A stretch of DNA of 64,000 nucleotides from NCBI RefSeq assembly GCF_003314975.1, contig NZ_QNRF01000007.1:1-64000 (forward strand), read 5' to 3'. Position numbers and translations under genes: made by a program. Under the pieces are notes generated by a model. That model was not told the DNA's origin. It searched no databases and saw only the letters and a program-made list of their open reading frames with translations. This document shows positions 51,556-60,359 of this stretch, one piece after another. How positions within the stretch are numbered: position 1 is the stretch's first letter; each line of letters starts with the position of its first letter. This stretch comes from Marinomonas aquiplantarum (lineage in GTDB: Bacteria; Pseudomonadota; Gammaproteobacteria; Pseudomonadales; Marinomonadaceae).

Positions 51556-54500
51556 ATGAGTGACAAGATTCTACCGCTTGATTACATGGCAGTGACGCCG
51601 ACACGTCAATTTCTCACCAATTTGTCTTTTGCTGTGAAAGCAGGGGGAGCAGGGCAGTTAATGAATGCCAATTATCTGCGCTTGATTTCTTTGCAAGGTC
51701 AGGAAGCCGTGTCACAACCATATCATTTTAGTCTCAGTTTACGCGCTGACGAGACTGAGCCTTACACCCTTAAAGCGGCCTCAGATAGTCATTTTTCGAC
51801 GTTACCACCAGCCTCGCCAGCCAGACCAAAACTGCCCATCGTACAGGGCGTCGCGGAGAATTTGATTGGTCAGTGGACTAGGGTGACCCTAGGTTATACG
51901 CCAGTCTTTGATCCCCTTGAGATAGAGGATGAAAAATTGTTGACGGTGGCGCCTGCAGGTGTGGAGCAATTACCGTCGCGTTATTTTTATGGGCTGATTA
52001 CGTCTATGAGTTTAAGTGCGCCAGGAGAGTACACAGCGGAAATGCAATCCCCTTTGTTTCCGCTGACGTTGCGAAATAAGTATGACATCTACAAAGGCAA
52101 GAAAATAACAGAGGTCATCGAGGCCTTAGTCAAGCCAGAGTTAGAGCGTTATGGCGATCAGTTTAAGGTGGATACCAGCAACATAAAGGGGCTCGCGGCT
52201 AGCCGTGAACAGGATTGGTTGCAGTCCGGAGAAACGGATTTCGCTATGTTGCAACGTTTGATGAAAAAGGCGGCGATTTATTTTTATTTCATTCATGGTC
52301 AAGATGGCCTGACTCTGGTGTTCTCAAACCAGACTTCTAAGCCAGATAATGTGAACATCCCAGGCTGTCGGAAATCGCATTTGTCACTGCGCTACAGTTA
52401 TACAGATATCAAGTCTCTTGGTCTGCAGCAATCGGATTTATTCTGTAACTTACAATACCAGGTAACCATGGTGCCTGATCATTTGGAAACCGCGTTGGTG
52501 TATCGACAACCGAACTGGCGAACCAATCAGGTCGCTGGCTATGACAGTTACATTGCAGCGACGACAGAGGAAGCTGGGAAGGTAGATTATTCCTATTATC
52601 AAGCTTTTTCCTATGGCGTCGATGAAACTGAATCTAAAGAATGGTTATCCAATATGGACAGCCAGTTTGCTTGCCAACAATCCTCTTTGTCAGGGGAATG
52701 TACTTCAACCTTATTGAGCCCTGGTTACGCGTTTTATTTACATCAAATGGTGCCTGATATGACGTTAACACGCTTGATGCCGGAACAGTTCAATGATGCG
52801 TGTTTTACAGTCACCAAAGTGACTCATAAAGTCAGCCAAAGTGCGCCTTATTCGGCTTCTATTGAAGCGACGCCTATTCCTTATTTAATAGAAGAAAAGG
52901 GTATAGAGGAAAAGGGTATAGAGGAAAAAAAGGGTAAAAATGCGCAACATGAGAAAGCTCAGAATAAAACGTTTTTTGATCCTAACTCGGCAAGCCCTAA
53001 CGTGGAAAGCACGGTCCGTGCAATTGATGCTAAAGCGGTGCTCATCACCCCGTTTGATTTGCAAGAGACACATCAGGGCAGTGTGCTGGCAAGAGTGTTA
53101 GAAAGCGCTGTTCCGAAAAGTGCGTATTTTTTTGAAAAGGGCAATTTTGACCCACAACTTTCCAAAGTCAGTTTTGGTGGTGCTGAAGGCGTCCCAGTGA
53201 CCAAGTATAAGGAAATGGGGTGTGTTGTGCAGTTCGCCACCGATGAAGGCTCGTCGATAAAACATTGGGTGGCTTTGTCGGACAGTTCTGAAACGGCTCC
53301 GGCGGTGAATTCTATGGTGGTGGTCGCCAGAGGTGACAATGAAAGTGAAATTCCCCAGATACAACAGTCCTTGTCCTCCCACGGGCAAAAATGTATTCAA
53401 CCCGCTCTTTGGAAAAGTAACAGTTGGAACTTTAATACCAATTGGGGCAGCAGCTGCAATACCAGTTATGGGGACAGTCTAAGCATTCATTTTGGCGAAG
53501 AGGTGACGCCAGATTTGGATGCCGCGATGAAAATAGTGAAAGAGGCGTATATAAACAGCTCCGTATTAGAGGCCAATATAGGTGGTGCGAATTACAATAA
53601 GGGAACTTCTTTTAGTTACTCCACCACGGAAAAAGGGGCGCAAGGATTAGCCAGCGCCAGTGTTTCAAAAGGGTGTCATTTTAGTGAAAGTAACAGTGAG
53701 CAAGATTACAGTGTCAGCTATAACAATACCCGTCAGAGTTATTCTCAGTCTAATAAGAGTGTCAATGTGTCTTCTCAAGGGCCATTTGTAGAGTCCATTG
53801 ATGAAACGGATTTAAGCTTCATTAATGGCAAGATTCCTAATAAAGACATCATTGATATTTGTGATGACTTACCGGATGGGTCCAGTTTAAATCAAAGTCA
53901 TGTGGTAGGAAAAAGCATTAATTTAAGTGGTACCGGCACCGCGCCTCCCAGTGTTGACAGTTATGATCAATCGGCCGTGGTGTATTCGCATTCAAAAACA
54001 GAAGGTAAGGTGGTCAATAAAAATGAGCATACAGGTGATACCACTACCTCTTCAACGACAACCGGGAATAATACCAGTACAACAACAATGAATGGCGATA
54101 CCACTAATATTTCAACAACAACTGGGAATACTACGAATACGACCATAATAACTGGTGATTCATCCAATACCTCTACTACTAATGGGAACTCAACCAGTCA
54201 CACCGAAGTTACCGGTAATTCAGATACTTACAGTAAGACTATTGGAAAAACCAGACAGAATGATATTTTTGTTGGGGCAAAAAACACACTGATGACTAAT
54301 GTGGCTGCTACCAATACCGTTAATACATTTGTTGGAGCGTCGAATGATGTAAATTCGAAACTCTCCCTTAGTAACTCAGTAAATACTACTATCGGTGCAT
54401 CAAATTCTTTATCTGCGAATTTATCTGCAAATACCTCTATTAGTGCCACTATGGGGATAGATTTATCAGTGTCGACAAGAGGAGGGTTGTTCGTTTCAGT

Positions 54501-54627
54501 TGATAATAATGCAGGTGTGAAAATTCAATTAGCGACTGGTAATGCAGTTATTCAGAAGCGTGAAGAGGTCGCCGCGAAGCAAGAGGGTCTTGTTGCTAAA
54601 ATGGTGACCCTTGCGACCATATTATAA
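51556..54627 (+). CDS. vgrG: T6SS spike protein VgrG (TssI) with long repeat-rich C-terminal extension
   Basis: A 1023-residue protein. The N-terminal gp27-like part spans residues 20-450 (NANYLRLISLQGQEAVSQPYHFSLSL, SREQDWLQSGETDFAMLQRLMKKAAIYFYFIHG). After an EEKGI-repeat linker near residue 447 comes the gp5-like OB domain at about 500-600 (GVPVTKYKEMGCVVQFATDEGSSIKHWVALSD). From residue 620 on, an extension of 400 residues is dominated by Ser, Thr and Asn repeats (TTTGN, TTNIS; SLSANLSANTSISATM), as in VgrG beta-prism/beta-helix spikes. No enzymatic domain is visible. It heads the five-gene delivery operon. Confidence 0.93.
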   Translation: MSDKILPLDYMAVTPTRQFLTNLSFAVKAGGAGQLMNANYLRLISLQGQEAVSQPYHFSLSLRADETEPYTLKAASDSHFSTLPPASPARPKLPIVQGVAENLIGQWTRVTLGYTPVFDPLEIEDEKLLTVAPAGVEQLPSRYFYGLITSMSLSAPGEYTAEMQSPLFPLTLRNKYDIYKGKKITEVIEALVKPELERYGDQFKVDTSNIKGLAASREQDWLQSGETDFAMLQRLMKKAAIYFYFIHGQDGLTLVFSNQTSKPDNVNIPGCRKSHLSLRYSYTDIKSLGLQQSDLFCNLQYQVTMVPDHLETALVYRQPNWRTNQVAGYDSYIAATTEEAGKVDYSYYQAFSYGVDETESKEWLSNMDSQFACQQSSLSGECTSTLLSPGYAFYLHQMVPDMTLTRLMPEQFNDACFTVTKVTHKVSQSAPYSASIEATPIPYLIEEKGIEEKGIEEKKGKNAQHEKAQNKTFFDPNSASPNVESTVRAIDAKAVLITPFDLQETHQGSVLARVLESAVPKSAYFFEKGNFDPQLSKVSFGGAEGVPVTKYKEMGCVVQFATDEGSSIKHWVALSDSSETAPAVNSMVVVARGDNESEIPQIQQSLSSHGQKCIQPALWKSNSWNFNTNWGSSCNTSYGDSLSIHFGEEVTPDLDAAMKIVKEAYINSSVLEANIGGANYNKGTSFSYSTTEKGAQGLASASVSKGCHFSESNSEQDYSVSYNNTRQSYSQSNKSVNVSSQGPFVESIDETDLSFINGKIPNKDIIDICDDLPDGSSLNQSHVVGKSINLSGTGTAPPSVDSYDQSAVVYSHSKTEGKVVNKNEHTGDTTTSSTTTGNNTSTTTMNGDTTNISTTTGNTTNTTIITGDSSNTSTTNGNSTSHTEVTGNSDTYSKTIGKTRQNDIFVGAKNTLMTNVAATNTVNTFVGASNDVNSKLSLSNSVNTTIGASNSLSANLSANTSISATMGIDLSVSTRGGLFVSVDNNAGVKIQLATGNAVIQKREEVAAKQEGLVAKMVTLATIL

Positions 54628-54629
54628 TC

Positions 54630-57275
54630 ATGCAAATTATTAAGCCGGGTAAGTTAAGCCTCATCAGTAAAACCTATGGTTATAACGGCCATCAGTGTGC
54701 TGTGGGAGCAATGTGTTTTTTTCAGTTAGGAGTCGATGACCTGTTGCTGACGGAGAATGGTCAGTGGCCGAGAATAACGCCTTACCTGAGTCAGGGCATT
54801 TTGTTGGACATGGGATTCGCTAAGCCTCATGGAGAATGGTTGTTGGCAGGCAGTGCTTATGCTGTGGACGCTGTACCGGTAAGGAAAATGCAAGTATCGG
54901 CTTCCTTAGGCAATACGAAAAAAACCTTGCAGGTCATAGGAGATCGGCATTGGCAAGGAGGTCTGTTTGATCTTGCCAGTAAAGCTAAGGCATTTACCCG
55001 TATGCCCCTAGGTTATCAAGGAGCTTACGGGGCTTATGATTATGCTGAGAACCCATTAGGCAAAGGTGTCATTAAAGAAAAATATAAGAACACAGAACTG
55101 GACGCTTATTTATTGCCTAACCTGTATGTTGAAAAAGACAGCACGAAAGTTGATAAGCACCCTCGTCGGCTGGCGGGGTTTGGTCCCTTGGAGATTACCT
55201 GGCCTCAACGAGCCTGTTTTCAAGGCACTTATGACCAAGATTGGTTAGAGCATGACCATCCAGGATTGCCTAAAGATACTCAGGCAAGGCTGTTTAATGC
55301 AGCCCCAGAAGATCAACAAATGCAAGGTTTTATCCTGCCGGGGACGCACTATGCTTTACAGGGATTACATAGTGAGCATCAACGGATAGAAGGGACGTTG
55401 CCAAACATCAAGGTGCGCGCCTTTATTCGTCAACAAATCGACAGTGAGTTGGCTTTTCGAGAAGTGGAAACCGCTATAGATACCGTCTGGTTTTTTCCTG
55501 AGTTATTGCTGGGTGTTGCTATTTATCGTGGTGTGACCGAGGTTGAGGATTCCGATGGCCTGGATATCAAACAGCTTATGTTGGCTTGTGAAGGGGCGCA
55601 GGATAAGCCACGTGATATGGCCTACTATGAGCATGTCTTGGCGTTACGTACTGACCCCGAAACAGCCCTTGGGCATGTGTTTAATGAATCCCAACTGATG
55701 CCGGTTAAAACTCAGGCACAGCAACAGGCTTATGATGAAATGTACGCCGAGGCAAAACGTTCTCAGCAACAAAAAGTGGCGGATATCCGGCAAAAATATC
55801 GTGCTCAAATACAAACTGATAATCCAACTGTGCCTATTCCAGCGGATAACCCTGATGATTCACAACCAGAAGATGATGAGCCTGGTCCGATTCCTCAAGC
55901 CTTGATAGACAGTGGCGATGTGGATTTAAGCTCTTATTTAGCGTACGCCAATAGGGCGGCCGATCAGGCGAGAAAGAAGGCCGATAAACAGTTAGCGGAA
56001 GCAAGGCGGCAAGCCGACAAAGCCGCAAAACGCCAGAGTACGCCCAGTGAATCTGTGGCGAGTATGAAGGCGCGAGTGAATAATCGAGTGTTTGTCACGG
56101 CAACGGACTTGATGTCGCAGGCATCGTATCAACCCCCTGAGTGGATGAGTTACATTCCAACGGCCAATGCGTTGAATTCAGAACAGCAACAAAAAGTGCG
56201 AGAAGCAGAACAATTGTCGGCCAAATCGGCTCGTGAAGCGCGACAGCATTCGCCTTCGGTGATGGTGTTGTCACAACCTTTGCCAGAGCATGGCCCTCAA
56301 CAAATACGTGCTTGGGTGGAAGAGCTGATAGAAGATTCGGCGTCATTGGCCGGTAGAGATCTGGCTGGCGCAGATTTATCTGGGCTTCATTTTTCTGGCG
56401 TGGATCTGCGTGATGTGATGTTGGAAAAAGCCAATTTAACCGCTTGTCATTTTACTGATTGTCGTCTTGATGGCGCTGTTTTTACTGCGGCAACCCTTGA
56501 GGCCGCCAATTTTACCAAGAGTTCTTTGGTGAAGGTGAATTTCGCGGGTGTTCAAGCAACAGGTTCCAGCTTTCAACACACTAATTTAAGTCAGGCGAAT
56601 TTTACGGAGGCCCTGTTTGATCACTGTGATTTTAAGGGGGCGGTTTTGGATGACGTCATGGCACCAAAGGTGAAGATGCTTGCTTGCTGCCTGCAAGGCA
56701 TTGAATGCAATAAAGCCACCTTTGTTGAAGCGACGTTATCACAGGGGGATTGGCAACATGCCAGTTTAACAAACTGTATTTTCTTAAAAGCACAATTACA
56801 GGAGAGCAACTGGCAAGACGCCAGATTAGAGCGCTGCATGATGTTGGATTCGAAAGCACAGGGGGCGGATTTTAGCAGAGTGTGGGCAGAAAAAGTTCAG
56901 TTTAGTAATCAGGGAGATTTACAGCAGTTACAGTTGGCGAACAGTGTTTGGCGCAGTTGTGGGTTTCGTGGTGTTGATATGAGCCAAAGTGCAGGAAGGG
57001 AAGCGGTCTTTATAGAATGTGATTTTGGTGAGACTGATCTGACAGACAGCCATTTTGAACGTGCTTTGTTTCATTTTTGCATTATGACCTTAGCTAGGTT
57101 GGAACGGAGCCATTGTAAAGAGGCAATGTTTAACAGCAATTCATTGCGTAAATGCCAATTTATCGCAACGGATTTGCGTGATTGCGAATTGGTTAACAAT
57201 GATATGACCGAGTCGTTGTTTGAGGATTGTTTGACGAAAGGAATGCAACAAGGGCCTATGCCGTCGATACATTAG
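54630..57275 (+). CDS. DUF2169 T6SS adaptor with C-terminal pentapeptide repeats
   Basis: An 881-residue protein. The N-terminal 360 residues are a DUF2169 domain (GHQCAVGAMCFFQLG, KMQVSASLGNTKKTLQVIGDRHW, PLGYQGAYGAYDYAENPLGKG, GPLEITWPQRACFQGTYD). A charged coiled region (AYDEMYAEAKRSQQQKVADIRQKY; ARKKADKQLAEARRQADKAAKRQ) follows, then 300 residues of pentapeptide repeats from about 575 (AGADLSGLHFSGVDLRDVMLEKANLTACHFTDC). DUF2169 proteins couple effectors to VgrG. The start lies two bases after the vgrG stop. It probably loads cargo on the spike. Confidence 0.93.
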   Translation: MQIIKPGKLSLISKTYGYNGHQCAVGAMCFFQLGVDDLLLTENGQWPRITPYLSQGILLDMGFAKPHGEWLLAGSAYAVDAVPVRKMQVSASLGNTKKTLQVIGDRHWQGGLFDLASKAKAFTRMPLGYQGAYGAYDYAENPLGKGVIKEKYKNTELDAYLLPNLYVEKDSTKVDKHPRRLAGFGPLEITWPQRACFQGTYDQDWLEHDHPGLPKDTQARLFNAAPEDQQMQGFILPGTHYALQGLHSEHQRIEGTLPNIKVRAFIRQQIDSELAFREVETAIDTVWFFPELLLGVAIYRGVTEVEDSDGLDIKQLMLACEGAQDKPRDMAYYEHVLALRTDPETALGHVFNESQLMPVKTQAQQQAYDEMYAEAKRSQQQKVADIRQKYRAQIQTDNPTVPIPADNPDDSQPEDDEPGPIPQALIDSGDVDLSSYLAYANRAADQARKKADKQLAEARRQADKAAKRQSTPSESVASMKARVNNRVFVTATDLMSQASYQPPEWMSYIPTANALNSEQQQKVREAEQLSAKSAREARQHSPSVMVLSQPLPEHGPQQIRAWVEELIEDSASLAGRDLAGADLSGLHFSGVDLRDVMLEKANLTACHFTDCRLDGAVFTAATLEAANFTKSSLVKVNFAGVQATGSSFQHTNLSQANFTEALFDHCDFKGAVLDDVMAPKVKMLACCLQGIECNKATFVEATLSQGDWQHASLTNCIFLKAQLQESNWQDARLERCMMLDSKAQGADFSRVWAEKVQFSNQGDLQQLQLANSVWRSCGFRGVDMSQSAGREAVFIECDFGETDLTDSHFERALFHFCIMTLARLERSHCKEAMFNSNSLRKCQFIATDLRDCELVNNDMTESLFEDCLTKGMQQGPMPSIH

Positions 57276-57291
57276 CACGAGGAAGAGACAA

Positions 57292-58359
57292 ATGGATAAG
57301 TTAGCACTCATTGAAGAAAAACTGGCCATGTGCCAACCCATTATGGGGCTCGATTTGAGCGGAATGACCTTTGACCAAAGCGTGCTCGAAGGAGGTGTGT
57401 TTTTGAATTGTGATTTTAACGCTAGCCATTTTGAACAATGTGATATGACTCGGGCGGTGTTTACGCAATGTGACTTTAGTAATGCTCAGCTGCATCAATG
57501 CCAGATACCACAATCGAGTTTTATTCAGTGCGATTTTAAAGGCGCTGCATGGCAGAGTAACTGCGAAATGGCCACCTTGAGTGAATGTGATTTTAGTGGC
57601 GGTCATTGGCAGGACATCAAGATACATTCAACGACATGGCATCAGTGCCTTTTTACCGAGGTTACCTTTACGTCTTGTCAGTGGGATACGGTGACCTTGT
57701 CTGAAATAGATTCCCGTCAGGCGAGGTATAAAGAGTGTACTTTTTACAATATTGTTTGGTTAAAAACTGATTTTAGTACCATTCAATTGCAAGATTGTGA
57801 TTTTACTCTAGCCCTTTTGTTGGAGTGTGATTTTAGTGGGCAAAATTTTAATCATGCCAGATTAAAGCATTGTACTTGTAGTGAGAGTCGCTTTGTTGGT
57901 ACTCAATTTGTTGAAGCGGATTTGGAGGGGTCTAACTTTTCAAAGTGTGAATTGACTGAGGTGGATTTTACTCAAGCCCAATTGCAACACACTTTATTTA
58001 TGGAAAGCACTGTTCAGCAATGTTCTTTTGATCAGGCCGATTTAACGGAATCAAATTTTCAGCAAGCGCACATCAGCCAATCCAGTTTTACGGGGTGTGT
58101 TATGACGCAAAGTTGGATGAAAGCGCTACAAGGCGATGAGGTGGACTTTTCTAAGGCCGATTTGAGCTACGCTAATTTTTCTTACGCTCATTTGAAGCAA
58201 TGTGATTTTAGTCATACTAGGTTATTACGGACTGCGATTCACCAATTGCAGGAGCAGGATTGTCAGTGGGTTGGGGCTGATAAGGCGCAATTATTAACGA
58301 CGGATGCTGATCAGCAAGCCGTTGATGAAAAACTAGCAAGTTATGGAGTGTCAGCATGA
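57292..58359 (+). CDS. pentapeptide-repeat protein of the VgrG operon
   Basis: A 355-residue protein made almost wholly of A(D/N)LxF-type pentapeptide repeats (DQSVLEGGVFLNCDFNASHFEQCDMTRAVFTQCDFSNAQLHQC), a right-handed quadrilateral beta-helix. It is a homologue of the repeat part of the preceding protein. In such clusters two pentapeptide proteins follow DUF2169; their role in effector delivery is not settled. Ribosome site AGGAAGAG precedes the ATG; it overlaps the DUF3540 gene by four bases. Confidence 0.92.
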   Translation: MDKLALIEEKLAMCQPIMGLDLSGMTFDQSVLEGGVFLNCDFNASHFEQCDMTRAVFTQCDFSNAQLHQCQIPQSSFIQCDFKGAAWQSNCEMATLSECDFSGGHWQDIKIHSTTWHQCLFTEVTFTSCQWDTVTLSEIDSRQARYKECTFYNIVWLKTDFSTIQLQDCDFTLALLLECDFSGQNFNHARLKHCTCSESRFVGTQFVEADLEGSNFSKCELTEVDFTQAQLQHTLFMESTVQQCSFDQADLTESNFQQAHISQSSFTGCVMTQSWMKALQGDEVDFSKADLSYANFSYAHLKQCDFSHTRLLRTAIHQLQEQDCQWVGADKAQLLTTDADQQAVDEKLASYGVSA

Positions 58360-58883
58360 AGTCGATTTTAGAAATACCGTCGAACCCTCTTCCTACTTCT
58401 GTTCCGGTTTTATATGGCGGAGTTGTCAGTGAATATGATGCCGCTGCCCAGCGCTGGGTGATTGATGATGTGTTTACGGCGAGCGTGGCGGTGAGTTTGC
58501 TGGTTCAACCTTGTCTTGGTGACAAGGTGTGCTTTGTGGAAATAGCGGGGGATTATTTTATTACGCAAATTCTTTCACGTTCGTCTCAGGTGAACGAGTT
58601 AACCATAGAGTCAGATAAAAAGATGCATTGGCTGGCACCTGAACTAAAGTTTACGGGCGTTGAAAACATAGAACTCTTGGCACTGAATAAAATTGGCTTG
58701 ATCAGTAAGGATTGTGTGGTATCCGTATCCAATACTTTGTTACAACAAGCTCAAACCATGCTTCAGCATGTGGGAGAGTGTTCTTTAACCGCGAAAGGTT
58801 TGCTGAACATCAGAGGAAAGCATCAGGTAATTAGTGCAGAGGAAGATGTACGCATTGATGGTAAAAGGATCAATATGGGATAA
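58356..58883 (+). CDS. DUF3540 protein of the VgrG operon
   Basis: A 175-residue protein with the DUF3540 outline: N-terminal VLYGGVVSEYDAAAQRWVIDDVFTASVAVSLLVQPCLGDKVCFVEIAGDYFITQILSR, then an OB-like and beta-helical tail (LTAKGLLNIRGKHQVISAEEDVRIDGKRINMG). DUF3540 lies between pentapeptide and DUF4150 genes in many T6SS effector clusters. It probably forms part of the spike/adaptor. Translational coupling (ATGA) with the preceding gene supports a fixed stoichiometry. Confidence 0.9.
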   Translation: MKSILEIPSNPLPTSVPVLYGGVVSEYDAAAQRWVIDDVFTASVAVSLLVQPCLGDKVCFVEIAGDYFITQILSRSSQVNELTIESDKKMHWLAPELKFTGVENIELLALNKIGLISKDCVVSVSNTLLQQAQTMLQHVGECSLTAKGLLNIRGKHQVISAEEDVRIDGKRINMG

Positions 58884-58894
58884 GGAGAAAGATT

Positions 58895-59293
58895 ATGTTC
58901 GCGAATACGCAAATGCCAGCAATGAATTTAGGCTTTCCTGATGTGTGTAAAACAATCGTTGCATTGGCTGTTGTGCCGATTCCTTATCCTAATATTGCGA
59001 TGACGACAACGGCCATCCCCAATGTTCCTAATATTTTTACCATGGCCATGCCGAACCATAATTTAATGACCATGATCCCAATGTCGAATGGCAATCAAGC
59101 GGGAGCTGCTATGGGGGTGGTGTCCAGCCTTATCATTGGCCCATCACGTCATTTGTTTGGCAGTGTGAAAGTATTTACTTCGATTATGCCTGCAACCAAA
59201 ATGCTATCGCCAACCGGCCAAAATGGCATGGTACCCAACGCACCAGGTTTAACCCTTACTCCCTCTCAACCTAAGGTGATGATCCTGTCATAA
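58895..59293 (+). CDS. PAAR-like DUF4150 spike-tip protein
   Basis: A 132-residue protein with the DUF4150/PAAR-like pattern (MPAMNLGFPDVCKTI, PIPYPNIAMTTTAIPNVPNIF, MAMPNHNLMTMIPMSNGNQAGAAMGVVSS, PATKMLSPTGQNGMVPNAPG). It caps the VgrG needle and usually precedes, or is fused with, the toxin. Here it stands alone, without a C-terminal toxin extension. AAGGAG precedes the ATG. It is the last intact gene of the VgrG operon. Confidence 0.92.
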   Translation: MFANTQMPAMNLGFPDVCKTIVALAVVPIPYPNIAMTTTAIPNVPNIFTMAMPNHNLMTMIPMSNGNQAGAAMGVVSSLIIGPSRHLFGSVKVFTSIMPATKMLSPTGQNGMVPNAPGLTLTPSQPKVMILS

Positions 59294-59306
59294 AAGTAGA
59301 GGGCTG

Positions 59307-59471
59307 ATGGTCGTTTTTATGAAGGAGTATGATTTGACATTGAATGAGGGTGAAGGCCAGACGCTAACGCAAGATGATGATTTGGGGCCGGATGGTGATG
59401 TATGCTGCGGTGATCCTTGTGTTCTTCCGGCCTGCTTGTCATGTGAGCATGCTGTGGTCGCCAATTATTGA
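59307..59471 (+). CDS. possible truncated effector start (54 residues)
   Basis: A 54-residue frame begins 13 bases after the DUF4150 gene in the same direction and carries a cysteine-rich end (DVCCGDPCVLPACLSCEHAV). By position this is where an effector gene would begin, but a stop follows and the downstream plus-strand frames are broken. It is a weak candidate with only AGAGGG as ribosome site. Confidence 0.28.
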   Translation: MVVFMKEYDLTLNEGEGQTLTQDDDLGPDGDVCCGDPCVLPACLSCEHAVVANY

Positions 59472-59865
59472 GGGCATTCGGTGAGAGCTGAGTTTGAAAT
59501 TTAGTGCCGGGAGATGTGTCTGCACGGTTTGCTGGATGGTCAGATATACCTTGCATGTAATTTTTTATATGGTGATTTAATTGATGGTAAAGGGAGGATC
59601 CAACACGGGTTGGGAAGAGACCGCCAGATTGGATTTCGCCAGGACGACGCAATGAACCTGCTGGTAGGTTCATGGTTTCTAATGTACGTATGCGAATTTG
59701 TGTGGCTGAGATGTATTGGTCTATGGCATTTCCTGATAGATCGCCACCAAATGCATTGCCCAGATGGAAATGAGTGGCGGGTTTGGCTGGTGGGTTATGG
59801 TCATTTTTGTCTCTTACGACTCTGACCATTTGCTGGTAATGCCTCAGTGGTGGTAAGTAATCCAT
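59317..59865 (-). CDS. uncertain 182-codon ORF after the DUF4150 gene
   Basis: This leftward open frame fills most of the gap between the DUF4150 gene and the SPOR-like gene and starts 17 bases after the latter. The product is rich in histidine, asparagine and proline (QLNHHIKNYMQG, IHHHPAPNHHLALASGLHPHS) and resembles nothing I know. There is no ribosome-binding site. It conflicts with the small plus-strand frame at 59307, and only one can be right. It is listed because it is long and leaves no other gene in this stretch. Confidence 0.33.
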   Translation of the reverse strand: MDYLPPLRHYQQMVRVVRDKNDHNPPAKPATHFHLGNAFGGDLSGNAIDQYISATQIRIRTLETMNLPAGSLRRPGEIQSGGLFPTRVGSSLYHQLNHHIKNYMQGISDHPANRADTSPGTKFQTQLSPNALNNWRPQHAHMTSRPEEHKDHRSIHHHPAPNHHLALASGLHPHSMSNHTPS

Positions 59866-59882
59866 CGTATTAGTTACTCATT

Positions 59883-60311
59883 TTATTGGGTGTCCGCCTC
59901 CTTAGGCCATAGGCTCAGTGTAGAAGAAATTCTTTTCTTTTGTAAATCGTGTTTTTTTTGCTCTGCTTTTAAGCGGGTTGAATAGGGGCCCATTAATAGA
60001 AAATACCATTCTTTTTGTCTGTCGATCGCCTTTACTATGCTAATAGGCTCGGAGTCGTTAATGGTTTGAGCTTTGTCTATGGCTTGGCTTATTTCACTGT
60101 ATAAGCCAACTCTTAAGGTAAATTTAGCCTCTTTTGGTAGAGGGGAGGTCAATAAGAGAGAGTTCATTAAATAAGGCTTAGATAGTGATTTGCTATCAAT
60201 GATATAGGAAGGCGTAGCCTGCACAGAAGCATTAGGGCGTCTGGGAAGAGACAGAGTCAGAATAATGCCAGCTATGAGAATACTCACACCAACAATGATT
60301 GCTGTTTTCAT
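59883..60311 (-). CDS. SPOR-like inner-membrane protein flanking the T6SS (right copy)
   Basis: A 142-residue protein with an N-terminal TM (AIIVGVSILIAGIILTLSL) and a SPOR-like periplasmic domain (FTLRVGLYSEISQAIDKAQTINDSEPISIVKAIDRQKEWYFLLMGPYSTRLKAEQKKHDL). It is a paralogue of the protein at 29897-30322 and lies just downstream of the sigma-54 activator gene, in the same direction. The two copies bracket the whole T6SS locus. A septum/peptidoglycan-binding role near the apparatus is possible. Confidence 0.8.
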   Translation of the reverse strand: MKTAIIVGVSILIAGIILTLSLPRRPNASVQATPSYIIDSKSLSKPYLMNSLLLTSPLPKEAKFTLRVGLYSEISQAIDKAQTINDSEPISIVKAIDRQKEWYFLLMGPYSTRLKAEQKKHDLQKKRISSTLSLWPKEADTQ

Positions 60312-60359
60312 ATAGTCTCTTCAATTAAGTCGATTGGTCGAATGCTAGTTCTTCATGCA

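Noticed and set aside
59514..59825. Plus-strand 103-codon ORF after DUF4150
   Set aside because: Cysteine/tryptophan-rich shadow-like composition, no ribosome site, and out of phase with the short frame before it.
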